Assembly: GCA_037349495.1 (NCBI GenBank)
Contig: CP140195.1
Span: 310,001 to 374,000 of the forward strand
Length of the DNA: 64,000 bases
From: Lotmaria passim
Taxonomy: Eukaryota > Euglenozoa > Kinetoplastea > Trypanosomatida > Trypanosomatidae
Direction of reading: 5' to 3'
Part shown: piece after piece, positions 40,193 through 53,192 of the stretch
How the letters are laid out: each line of letters begins with the position of its first letter
Numbering within the stretch: the stretch's first letter is position 1
The notes under the pieces: generated by a model
Told to the model about the DNA's origin: nothing
The model's input: the letters and a program-made list of their open reading frames with translations, nothing else
The model's database searches: none
Made by a program: the position numbers and the translations under genes

Positions 40193-41970
40193 GCGGGACT
40201 CATCTGAGTTTGCTCGATACCCGCTATTGGTAATGCTCCCCCTTTTTTCTTTTTGCATGTGTACACAGACTGTGCTTCATTCGTTTGTTTTCACGTCCGT
40301 TTTCATTCGCAGCCTCAGTTGCGCTGCGGTGCAATGTGTTTCTCGCGCTCACACCCCCACGACTGCGCGTGAGAAGCGCTTTTGCTATGTGCGCAGACTT
40401 TTTTTATTATTATTTTTGTTACTTTTACTTACCCTCACTCTTTTCTACTCGCACAGCACGGAATCCCGTGGTCGTGGCTACGCTGCTGTGCTTAAGTACG
40501 CCCCCTGCCAGCTCCAGCGTTGTATTATTGACAGTTCGTGACGCTGCGGTGCACGGGAAGAATGCCGAAGTTTGTGAAGCGGTGAGCCGCAAGTCAGAGG
40601 AAGCCGCGCAGTGGCCTACTTAAATGGAAAAGCAGAAGTAGTAGAAGCACTCGGCGTTGACCGACAAGGTAGGAGTGGTTGTTGTGTGCGCAGGGCCGTG
40701 CTTGACCGCGGCTCTTGTCGGAGAGAGGGTCCGCGCTGACCTGAATCTGCCTGGAGCGGTCCTCCGCGTCCGCTTGGCGTGGAGCAGCGGACGTAGATGC
40801 CGTGGTGCGACAGACACGCAAGCGGGACTCGAAAACGGCTGCTGTTGTTGTCGCTGCCGTCGTCGTGTGGCGCACAAGTCCCAGCCTGCGCACGGTTGCT
40901 GCCGTTCTCTTCCCTTCCCTTCCCTTCCCTTCCCTTACGGACCTCGTTGACCAACTTCTCTGCCCTCCCCCGCCCCCTCCCTTTTCGTTTCTCTTCTACC
41001 TTTCACGCGCACATCGTGCTGTCGCCACTCGGCAGTGGCAGCACTTGAGCCTTTTGTCTCAGCTGCACCCCACTTTTCCCCTTTTCTTCTGTTCTTTTCA
41101 CGCCGTCGACAGTCGGTGTTGTCTCTTGCGCCTGCTCGCTCAGCGTGGCAGGTTTGACCTGGCTCTCTTCACAGCTTTTCTTTTCGGGAGGTGTCAGGAC
41201 CCCGCCGCAAAGAGGTGCGCTGTGCCTGAGCCGCCACGCCACAGGGAGCCTGTAAGCGGGTGGCTTGGCGCACCAGCAGGCACCTCTAGCGTCTTTTTCC
41301 TTCGATTCAGGAGCACTGCTCCCTGCTTTTGTTTTGTGTTTTGTTTTCTTCGGTTGGTGCCTGTCTGCTTGTTTGGCAAAGGCGCCAATGGCAGATGAGC
41401 GCTCCGCTCTCTGCGTGCGTGGAGCGCACACGGCCCCGGAGTGCACGAAGCGGCACGCAGTGTGAACGCGAAAAGGAAAAAGAAAGAAAGGCGAAAGGAG
41501 AAAAACTGGCGAAGGAACGAGCCTGTCTACGGAACTACTAGGCCGACCTGTTGGGGTTTCCTGGCGCGCGGTGCTCGCCGGGCTTCGTGAAGGAGCACGG
41601 CACAGCCCTCCCGTCGCCATCGTGCCGGCTGGGGATGAGGGCGGTCTGCCTCCTCATTAACCCTCCAGCAGCGTCTTCTCCTTCGACTGTGCCTCTAGCT
41701 CGCTTACTGCAAGCAAGCCACATGCGTGTCTTCTCAGCTCCTGCGTTACCTGTGAATGTCTGACTGTTTTTACACCCCCTCCCCCCCTCCCCTCTGCCAC
41801 TCTCCCCCAACGTCCAACTTCACCAACACACACCCACCAACGGGCTCATACCTCCTTCTCTGCAATTGACGCGTTGTTCCCACGCCTCGCTGAACAACGC
41901 GGCCTAGGTCGTAACGCCTCAAGTAACAAGCCTTTCTCGCTCTCCCCTCTCACCAGCCCCGCTGACCACC

Positions 41971-42330
41971 ATGTCCGCCTACCAGAAGAACAACTCCGTC
42001 GAGGTGCGCCGTGCCGAGTGCGCGCGCCTGCAGGCCAAGTACCCGGCGCACGTCGCCATGGTCGTGGAGGCCGCCACGAGCAGCAAGGCGCACTTCCTCG
42101 CGCTGCCCCGCGACGCCACCGTCGCGGAGCTGGAGGCGGCCGTGCGCGCCGCCCTCGGCATCAGCGCCAAGAAGATGACGCTGGCCGTGGGGGGCTGCAC
42201 GCCCGCCGCCTCCGCCACCGTCGGCGACCTCAGCGACGTGTGCACGCAGGACGACGGCTTCCTCTACGTGGCCGTGCGCGCGGAGAAGGCCATGGGTGCC
42301 GTCGCCGGCCCGTGTTTTGCCCAGGATTAG
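41971..42330 (+). CDS. ATG8: ATG8-like protein, copy 10 (short tail, mosaic)
   Basis: The product is the 119-residue short form, but it sits among long-tail copies. Leu98 is CTC, the long-type codon; the tail and early 3' flank are then short-type. Within the flank, GAAGCGCTTTTGC is long-type while the following GCACAGTCCTC is short-type again, and further on GTACGCC is long-type. The spacer (42331-44154) is the longest in the array, with two TTTTGTTTTGTG blocks and AGTATTATAAGC. This patchwork points to gene conversion. Confidence 0.9.
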   Translation: MSAYQKNNSVEVRRAECARLQAKYPAHVAMVVEAATSSKAHFLALPRDATVAELEAAVRAALGISAKKMTLAVGGCTPAASATVGDLSDVCTQDDGFLYVAVRAEKAMGAVAGPCFAQD

Positions 42331-44154
42331 TGGACAGCCTCCGAAAAAGTGGGACTCAACTGTGGTGGTTCGTTGCTCGCAGGTGGTAGTTTTTACCTCG
42401 CTTTTTCTTTCCCTGTTTTTTTTTTATTCTTTTCGCATTTGCACGCAGACTGTGCTTCATTCGGTCGTTTTCATTCGCAGCCTCAGTTGCGCTGCTGTAG
42501 AGTGTGCTTCTCGCGCTCACACCCCCACGACTGCACGTGAGAAGCGCTTTTGCTATGTGCACAGTCCTCTATTACTACTATTATTATTTTTTTTAGTGTG
42601 TAGTTACTGTTATTCCTTTCTACTCGCACAGCACGGAGTCCCGTGGTCGTGGCTACGCTGCTGTGCTTAAGTACGCCCCCTGCCAGCTCCAGCGTTGTAT
42701 TATTGACAGTTCGTGACGCTGCGGTGCACGGGAAGAATGCCGAAGTTTGTGAAGCGGTGAGCCGCAAGTCAGAGGAAGCCGCGCAGTGGCCTACTTAAAT
42801 GGAAAAGCAGAAGTATTATAAGCACTCGGCGTTGACCGACAAGGTAGGAGTGGTTGTTGTGTGCGCAGGGCCGTGCTTGGCCGCGGCTCTTGTCGGAGAG
42901 AGGGTCCGCGCTGACCTGAATCTGCCTGGAGCGGTCCTCCGCGTCCGCTTGGCGTGGAGCAGCGGACGTAGATGCCGTGGTGCGACAGACACGCAAGCGG
43001 GACTCGAAAACGGCTGCTGTTGTTGTCGCTGCCGTCGTCGTGTGGCGCACAAGTCCCAGCCTGCGCACGGTTGCTGCCGTTCTCTTCCCTTCCCTTCCCT
43101 TCCCTTCCCTTACGGACCTCGTTGACCAACTTCTCTGCCCTCCCCCGCCCCCTCCCTTTTCGTTTCTCTTCTACCTTTCACGCGCACATCGTGCTGTCGC
43201 CACTCGGCAGTGGCAGCACTTGAGCCTTTTGTCTCAGCTGCACCCCACTTTTCCCCTTTTCTTCTGTTCTTTTCACGCCGTCGACAGTCGGTGTTGTCTC
43301 TTGCGCCTGCTCGCTCAGCGTGGCAGGTTTGACCTGGCTCTCTTCACAGCTTTTCTTTTCGGGAGGTGTCAGGACCCCGCCGCAAAGAGGTGCGCTGTGC
43401 CTGAGCCGCCACGCCACAGGGAGCCTGTAAGCGGGTGGCTTGGCGCACCAGCAGGCACCTCTAGCGTCTTTTTCCTTCGATTCAGGAGCACTGCTCCCTG
43501 CTTTTGTTTTGTGTTTTGTTTTGTGTTTTGTTTTCTTCGGTTGGTGCCTGTCTGCTTGTTTGGCAAAGGCGCCAATGGCAGATGAGCGCTCCGCTCTCTG
43601 CGTGCGTGGAGCGCACACGGCCCCGGAGTGCACGAAGCGGCACGCAGTGTGAACGCGAAAAGGAAAAAGAAAGAAAGGCGAAAGGAGAAAAAGTGACGAA
43701 GGAACGAGCCTGTCTACGGAACTACTAGGCCGACCTGTTGGGGTTTCCTGGCGCGCGGTGCTCGCCGGGCTTCGTGAAGGAGCACGGCACAGCCCTCCCG
43801 TCGCCATCGTGCCGGCTGGGGATGAGGGCGGTCTGCCTCCTCATTAACCCTCCAGCAGCGTCTTCTCCTTCGACTGTGCCTCTAGCTCGCTTACTGCAAG
43901 CAAGCCACATGCGTGTCTTCTCAGCTCCTGCGTTACCTGTGAATGTCTGACTGTTTTTACAACCCCCCCCTTCCCCTCTGCCACTCTCCCCCAACGTCCA
44001 ACTTCACCAACACACACCCACCAACGGGCTCATACCTCCTTCTCTGCAATTGACGCGTTGTTCCCACGCCTCGCTGAACAACGCGGCCTAGGTCGTAACG
44101 CCTCAAGTAACAAGCCTTTCTCGCTCTCCCCTCTCACCAGCCCCGCTGACCACC

Positions 44155-44538
44155 ATGTCCGCCTACCAGAAGAACAACTCCGTCGAGGTGCGCCGTGCCG
44201 AGTGCGCGCGCCTGCAGGCCAAGTACCCGGCGCACGTCGCCATGGTCGTGGAGGCCGCCACGAGCAGCAAGGCGCACTTCCTCGCGCTGCCCCGCGACGC
44301 CACCGTCGCGGAGCTGGAGGCGGCCGTGCGCGCCGCCCTCGGCATCAGCGCCAAGAAGATGACGCTGGCCGTGGGGGGCTGCACGCCCGCCGCCTCCGCC
44401 ACCGTCGGCGACCTCAGCGACGTGTGCACGCAGGACGACGGCTTCCTCTACGTGGCCGTGCGCGCGGAGAAGGCCATGGGCGGCGTCGGTGGCCCGTGCT
44501 TTGCCGGCGACGGTCCGGCGACTGATGCCGCCGAGTAA
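44155..44538 (+). CDS. ATG8: ATG8-like protein, copy 11 (long tail)
   Basis: This copy carries the long tail. The period (2,162) and spacer variants (44539-46316) match those after copy 9, except for AAGTGACG, so unit 9 and unit 11 are more alike than either is to unit 10 between them. Confidence 0.9.
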   Translation: MSAYQKNNSVEVRRAECARLQAKYPAHVAMVVEAATSSKAHFLALPRDATVAELEAAVRAALGISAKKMTLAVGGCTPAASATVGDLSDVCTQDDGFLYVAVRAEKAMGGVGGPCFAGDGPATDAAE

Positions 44539-46316
44539 GCGGGACTCATCTGAGTTTGCTCGATACCCGCTATTGGTAATGCTCCCCCTTTTTTCTTTTT
44601 GCATGTGTACACAGACTGTGCTTCATTCGTTTGTTTTCACGTCCGTTTTCATTCGCAGCCTCAGTTGCGCTGCGGTGCAATGTGTTTCTCGCGCTCACAC
44701 CCCCACGACTGCGCGTGAGAAGCGCTTTTGCTATGTGCGCAGACTTTTTTTATTATTATTTTTGTTACTTTTACTTACCCTCACTCTTTTCTACTCGCAC
44801 AGCACGGAATCCCGTGGTCGTGGCTACGCTGCTGTGCTTAAGTACGCCCCCTGCCAGCTCCAGCGTTGTATTATTGACAGTTCGTGACGCTGCGGTGCAC
44901 GGGAAGAATGCCGAAGTTTGTGAAGCGGTGAGCCGCAAGTCAGAGGAAGCCGCGCAGTGGCCTACTTAAATGGAAAAGCAGAAGTAGTAGAAGCACTCGG
45001 CGTTGACCGACAAGGTAGGAGTGGTTGTTGTGTGCGCAGGGCCGTGCTTGACCGCGGCTCTTGTCGGAGAGAGGGTCCGCGCTGACCTGAATCTGCCTGG
45101 AGCGGTCCTCCGCGTCCGCTTGGCGTGGAGCAGCGGACGTAGATGCCGTGGTGCGACAGACACGCAAGCGGGACTCGAAAACGGCTGCTGTTGTTGTCGC
45201 TGCCGTCGTCGTGTGGCGCACAAGTCCCAGCCTGCGCACGGTTGCTGCCGTTCTCTTCCCTTCCCTTCCCTTCCCTTCCCTTACGGACCTCGTTGACCAA
45301 CTTCTCTGCCCTCCCCCGCCCCCTCCCTTTTCGTTTCTCTTCTACCTTTCACGCGCACATCGTGCTGTCGCCACTCGGCAGTGGCAGCACTTGAGCCTTT
45401 TGTCTCAGCTGCACCCCACTTTTCCCCTTTTCTTCTGTTCTTTTCACGCCGTCGACAGTCGGTGTTGTCTCTTGCGCCTGCTCGCTCAGCGTGGCAGGTT
45501 TGACCTGGCTCTCTTCACAGCTTTTCTTTTCGGGAGGTGTCAGGACCCCGCCGCAAAGAGGTGCGCTGTGCCTGAGCCGCCACGCCACAGGGAGCCTGTA
45601 AGCGGGTGGCTTGGCGCACCAGCAGGCACCTCTAGCGTCTTTTTCCTTCGATTCAGGAGCACTGCTCCCTGCTTTTGTTTTGTGTTTTGTTTTCTTCGGT
45701 TGGTGCCTGTCTGCTTGTTTGGCAAAGGCGCCAATGGCAGATGAGCGCTCCGCTCTCTGCGTGCGTGGAGCGCACACGGCCCCGGAGTGCACGAAGCGGC
45801 ACGCAGTGTGAACGCGAAAAGGAAAAAGAAAGAAAGGCGAAAGGAGAAAAAGTGACGAAGGAACGAGCCTGTCTACGGAACTACTAGGCCGACCTGTTGG
45901 GGTTTCCTGGCGCGCGGTGCTCGCCGGGCTTCGTGAAGGAGCACGGCACAGCCCTCCCGTCGCCATCGTGCCGGCTGGGGATGAGGGCGGTCTGCCTCCT
46001 CATTAACCCTCCAGCAGCGTCTTCTCCTTCGACTGTGCCTCTAGCTCGCTTACTGCAAGCAAGCCACATGCGTGTCTTCTCAGCTCCTGCGTTACCTGTG
46101 AATGTCTGACTGTTTTTACACCCCCTCCCCCCCTCCCCTCTGCCACTCTCCCCCAACGTCCAACTTCACCAACACACACCCACCAACGGGCTCATACCTC
46201 CTTCTCTGCAATTGACGCGTTGTTCCCACGCCTCGCTGAACAACGCGGCCTAGGTCGTAACGCCTCAAGTAACAAGCCTTTCTCGCTCTCCCCTCTCACC
46301 AGCCCCGCTGACCACC

Positions 46317-46700
46317 ATGTCCGCCTACCAGAAGAACAACTCCGTCGAGGTGCGCCGTGCCGAGTGCGCGCGCCTGCAGGCCAAGTACCCGGCGCACGTC
46401 GCCATGGTCGTGGAGGCCGCCACGAGCAGCAAGGCGCACTTCCTCGCGCTGCCCCGCGACGCCACCGTCGCGGAGCTGGAGGCGGCCGTGCGCGCCGCCC
46501 TCGGCATCAGCGCCAAGAAGATGACGCTGGCCGTGGGGGGCTGCACGCCCGCCGCCTCCGCCACCGTCGGCGACCTCAGCGACGTGTGCACGCAGGACGA
46601 CGGCTTCCTCTACGTGGCCGTGCGCGCGGAGAAGGCCATGGGCGGCGTCGGTGGCCCGTGCTTTGCCGGCGACGGTCCGGCGACTGATGCCGCCGAGTAA
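46317..46700 (+). CDS. ATG8: ATG8-like protein, copy 12 (long tail)
   Basis: This copy has the long tail and the same sub-family as copies 9 and 11. The spacer (46701-48475) differs from that after copy 11 mainly by an uninterrupted C run near 48282. Confidence 0.9.
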   Translation: MSAYQKNNSVEVRRAECARLQAKYPAHVAMVVEAATSSKAHFLALPRDATVAELEAAVRAALGISAKKMTLAVGGCTPAASATVGDLSDVCTQDDGFLYVAVRAEKAMGGVGGPCFAGDGPATDAAE

Positions 46701-48475
46701 GCGGGACTCATCTGAGTTTGCTCGATACCCGCTATTGGTAATGCTCCCCCTTTTTTCTTTTTGCATGTGTACACAGACTGTGCTTCATTCGTTTGTTTTC
46801 ACGTCCGTTTTCATTCGCAGCCTCAGTTGCGCTGCGGTGCAATGTGTTTCTCGCGCTCACACCCCCACGACTGCGCGTGAGAAGCGCTTTTGCTATGTGC
46901 GCAGACTTTTTTTATTATTATTTTTGTTACTTTTACTTACCCTCACTCTTTTCTACTCGCACAGCACGGAATCCCGTGGTCGTGGCTACGCTGCTGTGCT
47001 TAAGTACGCCCCCTGCCAGCTCCAGCGTTGTATTATTGACAGTTCGTGACGCTGCGGTGCACGGGAAGAATGCCGAAGTTTGTGAAGCGGTGAGCCGCAA
47101 GTCAGAGGAAGCCGCGCAGTGGCCTACTTAAATGGAAAAGCAGAAGTAGTAGAAGCACTCGGCGTTGACCGACAAGGTAGGAGTGGTTGTTGTGTGCGCA
47201 GGGCCGTGCTTGACCGCGGCTCTTGTCGGAGAGAGGGTCCGCGCTGACCTGAATCTGCCTGGAGCGGTCCTCCGCGTCCGCTTGGCGTGGAGCAGCGGAC
47301 GTAGATGCCGTGGTGCGACAGACACGCAAGCGGGACTCGAAAACGGCTGCTGTTGTTGTCGCTGCCGTCGTCGTGTGGCGCACAAGTCCCAGCCTGCGCA
47401 CGGTTGCTGCCGTTCTCTTCCCTTCCCTTCCCTTCCCTTCCCTTACGGACCTCGTTGACCAACTTCTCTGCCCTCCCCCGCCCCCTCCCTTTTCGTTTCT
47501 CTTCTACCTTTCACGCGCACATCGTGCTGTCGCCACTCGGCAGTGGCAGCACTTGAGCCTTTTGTCTCAGCTGCACCCCACTTTTCCCCTTTTCTTCTGT
47601 TCTTTTCACGCCGTCGACAGTCGGTGTTGTCTCTTGCGCCTGCTCGCTCAGCGTGGCAGGTTTGACCTGGCTCTCTTCACAGCTTTTCTTTTCGGGAGGT
47701 GTCAGGACCCCGCCGCAAAGAGGTGCGCTGTGCCTGAGCCGCCACGCCACAGGGAGCCTGTAAGCGGGTGGCTTGGCGCACCAGCAGGCACCTCTAGCGT
47801 CTTTTTCCTTCGATTCAGGAGCACTGCTCCCTGCTTTTGTTTTGTGTTTTGTTTTCTTCGGTTGGTGCCTGTCTGCTTGTTTGGCAAAGGCGCCAATGGC
47901 AGATGAGCGCTCCGCTCTCTGCGTGCGTGGAGCGCACACGGCCCCGGAGTGCACGAAGCGGCACGCAGTGTGAACGCGAAAAGGAAAAAGAAAGAAAGGC
48001 GAAAGGAGAAAAAGTGACGAAGGAACGAGCCTGTCTACGGAACTACTAGGCCGACCTGTTGGGGTTTCCTGGCGCGCGGTGCTCGCCGGGCTTCGTGAAG
48101 GAGCACGGCACAGCCCTCCCGTCGCCATCGTGCCGGCTGGGGATGAGGGCGGTCTGCCTCCTCATTAACCCTCCAGCAGCGTCTTCTCCTTCGACTGTGC
48201 CTCTAGCTCGCTTACTGCAAGCAAGCCACATGCGTGTCTTCTCAGCTCCTGCGTTACCTGTGAATGTCTGACTGTTTTTACAACCCCCCCCTTCCCCTCT
48301 GCCACTCTCCCCCAACGTCCAACTTCACCAACACACACCCACCAACGGGCTCATACCTCCTTCTCTGCAATTGACGCGTTGTTCCCACGCCTCGCTGAAC
48401 AACGCGGCCTAGGTCGTAACGCCTCAAGTAACAAGCCTTTCTCGCTCTCCCCTCTCACCAGCCCCGCTGACCACC

Positions 48476-48859
48476 ATGTCCGCCTACCAGAAGAACAACT
48501 CCGTCGAGGTGCGCCGTGCCGAGTGCGCGCGCCTGCAGGCCAAGTACCCGGCGCACGTCGCCATGGTCGTGGAGGCCGCCACGAGCAGCAAGGCGCACTT
48601 CCTCGCGCTGCCCCGCGACGCCACCGTCGCGGAGCTGGAGGCGGCCGTGCGCGCCGCCCTCGGCATCAGCGCCAAGAAGATGACGCTGGCCGTGGGGGGC
48701 TGCACGCCCGCCGCCTCCGCCACCGTCGGCGACCTCAGCGACGTGTGCACGCAGGACGACGGCTTCCTCTACGTGGCCGTGCGCGCGGAGAAGGCCATGG
48801 GCGGCGTCGGTGGCCCGTGCTTTGCCGGCGACGGTCCGGCGACTGATGCCGCCGAGTAA
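48476..48859 (+). CDS. ATG8: ATG8-like protein, copy 13 (long tail)
   Basis: The coding sequence shows the long tail. The spacer (48860-50649) carries a private CAGAGGGAGCC (others CAGAGGAAGCC) near 49264 and two TTTTGTTTTGTG blocks, making the unit 12 bases longer than those around it. Confidence 0.9.
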   Translation: MSAYQKNNSVEVRRAECARLQAKYPAHVAMVVEAATSSKAHFLALPRDATVAELEAAVRAALGISAKKMTLAVGGCTPAASATVGDLSDVCTQDDGFLYVAVRAEKAMGGVGGPCFAGDGPATDAAE

Positions 48860-50649
48860 GCGGGACTCATCTGAGTTTGCTCGATACCCGCTATTGGTAA
48901 TGCTCCCCCTTTTTTCTTTTTGCATGTGTACACAGACTGTGCTTCATTCGTTTGTTTTCACGTCCGTTTTCATTCGCAGCCTCAGTTGCGCTGCGGTGCA
49001 ATGTGTTTCTCGCGCTCACACCCCCACGACTGCGCGTGAGAAGCGCTTTTGCTATGTGCGCAGACTTTTTTTATTATTATTTTTGTTACTTTTACTTACC
49101 CTCACTCTTTTCTACTCGCACAGCACGGAATCCCGTGGTCGTGGCTACGCTGCTGTGCTTAAGTACGCCCCCTGCCAGCTCCAGCGTTGTATTATTGACA
49201 GTTCGTGACGCTGCGGTGCACGGGAAGAATGCCGAAGTTTGTGAAGCGGTGAGCCGCAAGTCAGAGGGAGCCGCGCAGTGGCCTACTTAAATGGAAAAGC
49301 AGAAGTAGTAGAAGCACTCGGCGTTGACCGACAAGGTAGGAGTGGTTGTTGTGTGCGCAGGGCCGTGCTTGACCGCGGCTCTTGTCGGAGAGAGGGTCCG
49401 CGCTGACCTGAATCTGCCTGGAGCGGTCCTCCGCGTCCGCTTGGCGTGGAGCAGCGGACGTAGATGCCGTGGTGCGACAGACACGCAAGCGGGACTCGAA
49501 AACGGCTGCTGTTGTTGTCGCTGCCGTCGTCGTGTGGCGCACAAGTCCCAGCCTGCGCACGGTTGCTGCCGTTCTCTTCCCTTCCCTTCCCTTCCCTTCC
49601 CTTACGGACCTCGTTGACCAACTTCTCTGCCCTCCCCCGCCCCCTCCCTTTTCGTTTCTCTTCTACCTTTCACGCGCACATCGTGCTGTCGCCACTCGGC
49701 AGTGGCAGCACTTGAGCCTTTTGTCTCAGCTGCACCCCACTTTTCCCCTTTTCTTCTGTTCTTTTCACGCCGTCGACAGTCGGTGTTGTCTCTTGCGCCT
49801 GCTCGCTCAGCGTGGCAGGTTTGACCTGGCTCTCTTCACAGCTTTTCTTTTCGGGAGGTGTCAGGACCCCGCCGCAAAGAGGTGCGCTGTGCCTGAGCCG
49901 CCACGCCACAGGGAGCCTGTAAGCGGGTGGCTTGGCGCACCAGCAGGCACCTCTAGCGTCTTTTTCCTTCGATTCAGGAGCACTGCTCCCTGCTTTTGTT
50001 TTGTGTTTTGTTTTGTGTTTTGTTTTCTTCGGTTGGTGCCTGTCTGCTTGTTTGGCAAAGGCGCCAATGGCAGATGAGCGCTCCGCTCTCTGCGTGCGTG
50101 GAGCGCACACGGCCCCGGAGTGCACGAAGCGGCACGCAGTGTGAACGCGAAAAGGAAAAAGAAAGAAAGGCGAAAGGAGAAAAAGTGACGAAGGAACGAG
50201 CCTGTCTACGGAACTACTAGGCCGACCTGTTGGGGTTTCCTGGCGCGCGGTGCTCGCCGGGCTTCGTGAAGGAGCACGGCACAGCCCTCCCGTCGCCATC
50301 GTGCCGGCTGGGGATGAGGGCGGTCTGCCTCCTCATTAACCCTCCAGCAGCGTCTTCTCCTTCGACTGTGCCTCTAGCTCGCTTACTGCAAGCAAGCCAC
50401 ATGCGTGTCTTCTCAGCTCCTGCGTTACCTGTGAATGTCTGACTGTTTTTACACCCCCTCCCCCCCTCCCCTCTGCCACTCTCCCCCAACGTCCAACTTC
50501 ACCAACACACACCCACCAACGGGCTCATACCTCCTTCTCTGCAATTGACGCGTTGTTCCCACGCCTCGCTGAACAACGCGGCCTAGGTCGTAACGCCTCA
50601 AGTAACAAGCCTTTCTCGCTCTCCCCTCTCACCAGCCCCGCTGACCACC

Positions 50650-51033
50650 ATGTCCGCCTACCAGAAGAACAACTCCGTCGAGGTGCGCCGTGCCGAGTGC
50701 GCGCGCCTGCAGGCCAAGTACCCGGCGCACGTCGCCATGGTCGTGGAGGCCGCCACGAGCAGCAAGGCGCACTTCCTCGCGCTGCCCCGCGACGCCACCG
50801 TCGCGGAGCTGGAGGCGGCCGTGCGCGCCGCCCTCGGCATCAGCGCCAAGAAGATGACGCTGGCCGTGGGGGGCTGCACGCCCGCCGCCTCCGCCACCGT
50901 CGGCGACCTCAGCGACGTGTGCACGCAGGACGACGGCTTCCTCTACGTGGCCGTGCGCGCGGAGAAGGCCATGGGCGGCGTCGGTGGCCCGTGCTTTGCC
51001 GGTGACGGTCCGGCGACTGATGCCGCCGAGTAA
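50650..51033 (+). CDS. ATG8: ATG8-like protein, copy 14 (long tail)
   Basis: This copy has the long tail with a private silent change (GGT at Gly118, position 51003). The spacer (51034-52808) starts the last sub-family: CCCTTCCCTT directly after GCCGTT, GTTTGATCTGG, GTGCGGGGAGC, an extra G in GCCGGGCTGGGG, and CATTAGCCC. It also has a private GTACGCGCCC near 51340. Confidence 0.9.
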   Translation: MSAYQKNNSVEVRRAECARLQAKYPAHVAMVVEAATSSKAHFLALPRDATVAELEAAVRAALGISAKKMTLAVGGCTPAASATVGDLSDVCTQDDGFLYVAVRAEKAMGGVGGPCFAGDGPATDAAE

Positions 51034-52808
51034 GCGGGACTCATCTGAGTTTGCTCGATACCCGCTATTGGTAATGTTCCCCCTTTTTTTCTTTTTGCAT
51101 GTGTACACAGACTGTGCTTCATTCGTTTGTTTTCACGTCCGTTTTCATTCGCAGCCTCAGTTGCGCTGCGGTGCAATGTGTTTCTCGCGCTCACACCCCC
51201 ACGACTGCGCGTGAGAAGCGCTTTTGCTATGTGCGCAGACTTTTTTTATTATTATTTTTGTTACTTTTACTTACCCTCACTCTTTTCTACTCGCACAGCA
51301 CGGAATCCCGTGGTCGTGGCTACGCTGCTGTGCTTAAGTACGCGCCCTGCCAGCTCCAGCGTTGTATTATTGACAGTTCGTGACGCTGCGGTGCACGGGA
51401 AGAATGCCGAAGTTTGTGAAGCGGTGAGCCGCAAGTCAGAGGAAGCCGCGCAGTGGCCTACTTAAATGGAAAAGCAGAAGTAGTAGAAGCACTCGGCGTT
51501 GACCGACAAGGTAGGAGTGGTTGTTGTGTGCGCAGGGCCGTGCTTGACCGCGGCTCTTGTCGGAGAGAGGGTCCGCGCTGACCTGAATCTGCCTGGAGCG
51601 GTCCTCCGCGTCCGCTTGGCGTGGAGCAGCGGACGTAGATGCCGTGGTGCGACAGACACGCAAGCGGGACTCGAAAACGGCTGCTGTTGTTGTCGCTGCC
51701 GTCGTCGTGTGGCGCACAAGTCCCAGCCTGCGCACGGTTGCTGCCGTTCCCTTCCCTTCCCTTCCCTTCCCTTACGGACCTCGTTGACCAACTTCTCTGC
51801 CCTCCCCCGCCCCCTCCCTTTTCGTTTCTCTTCTACCTTTCACGCGCACATCGTGCTGTCGCCACTCGGCAGTGGCAGCACTTGAGCCTTTTGTCTCAGC
51901 TGCACCCCACTTTTCCCCTTTTCTTCTGTTCTTTTCACGCCGTCGACAGTCGGTGTTGTCTCTTGCGCCTGCTCGCTCAGCGTGGCAGGTTTGATCTGGC
52001 TCTCTTCACAGCTTTTCTTTTCGGGAGGTGTCAGGACCCCGCCGCAAAGAGGTGCGCTGTGCCTGAGCCGCCACGCCACAGGGAGCCTGTAAGCGGGTGG
52101 CTTGGCGCACCAGCAGGCACCTCTAGCGTCTTTTTCCTTCGATTCAGGAGCACTGCTCCCTGCTTTTGTTTTGTGTTTTGTTTTCTTCGGTTGGTGCCTG
52201 TCTGCTTGTTTGGCAAAGGCGCCAATGGCAGATGAGCGCTCCGCTCTCTGCGTGCGGGGAGCGCACACGGCCCCGGAGTGCACGAAGCGGCACGCAGTGT
52301 GAACGCGAAAAGGAAAAAGAAAGAAAGGCGAAAGGAGAAAAAGTGACGAAGGAACGAGCCTGTCTACGGAACTACTAGGCCGACCTGTTGGGGTTTCCTG
52401 GCGCGCGGTGCTCGCCGGGCTTCGTGAAGGAGCACGGCACAGCCCTCCCGTCGCCATCGTGCCGGGCTGGGGATGAGGGCGGTCTGCCTCCTCATTAGCC
52501 CTCCAGCAGCGTCTTCTCCTTCGACTGTGCCTCTAGCTCGCTTACTGCAAGCAAGCCACATGCGTGTCTTCTCAGCTCCTGCGTTACCTGTGAATGTCTG
52601 ACTGTTTTTACACCCCCTCCCCCCCTCCCCTCTGCCACTCTCCCCCAACGTCCAACTTCACCAACACACACCCACCAACGGGCTCATACCTCCTTCTCTG
52701 CAATTGACGCGTTGTTCCCACGCCTCGCTGAACAACGCGGCCTAGGTCGTAACGCCTCAAGTAACAAGCCTTTCTCGCTCTCCCCTCTCACCAGCCCCGC
52801 TGACCACC

Positions 52809-53192
52809 ATGTCCGCCTACCAGAAGAACAACTCCGTCGAGGTGCGCCGTGCCGAGTGCGCGCGCCTGCAGGCCAAGTACCCGGCGCACGTCGCCATGGT
52901 CGTGGAGGCCGCCACGAGCAGCAAGGCGCACTTCCTCGCGCTGCCCCGCGACGCCACCGTCGCGGAGCTGGAGGCGGCCGTGCGCGCCGCCCTCGGCATC
53001 AGCGCCAAGAAGATGACGCTGGCCGTGGGGGGCTGCACGCCCGCCGCCTCCGCCACCGTCGGCGACCTCAGCGACGTGTGCACGCAGGACGACGGCTTCC
53101 TCTACGTGGCCGTGCGCGCGGAGAAGGCCATGGGCGGCGTCGGTGGCCCGTGCTTTGCCGGCGACGGTCCGGCGACTGATGCCGCCGAGTAA
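52809..53192 (+). CDS. ATG8: ATG8-like protein, copy 15 (long tail)
   Basis: The product is the long form. In its 3' flank (spacer 53193-54967) AACGTGCTTCTCGC and GACTGCACGTGAG, resembling the short-type flank, replace the usual long-type AATGTGTTTCTCGC and GACTGCGCGTGAG, a small conversion-like patch. There is a private AAAGGTGAAAGG near 54484. Confidence 0.9.
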   Translation: MSAYQKNNSVEVRRAECARLQAKYPAHVAMVVEAATSSKAHFLALPRDATVAELEAAVRAALGISAKKMTLAVGGCTPAASATVGDLSDVCTQDDGFLYVAVRAEKAMGGVGGPCFAGDGPATDAAE

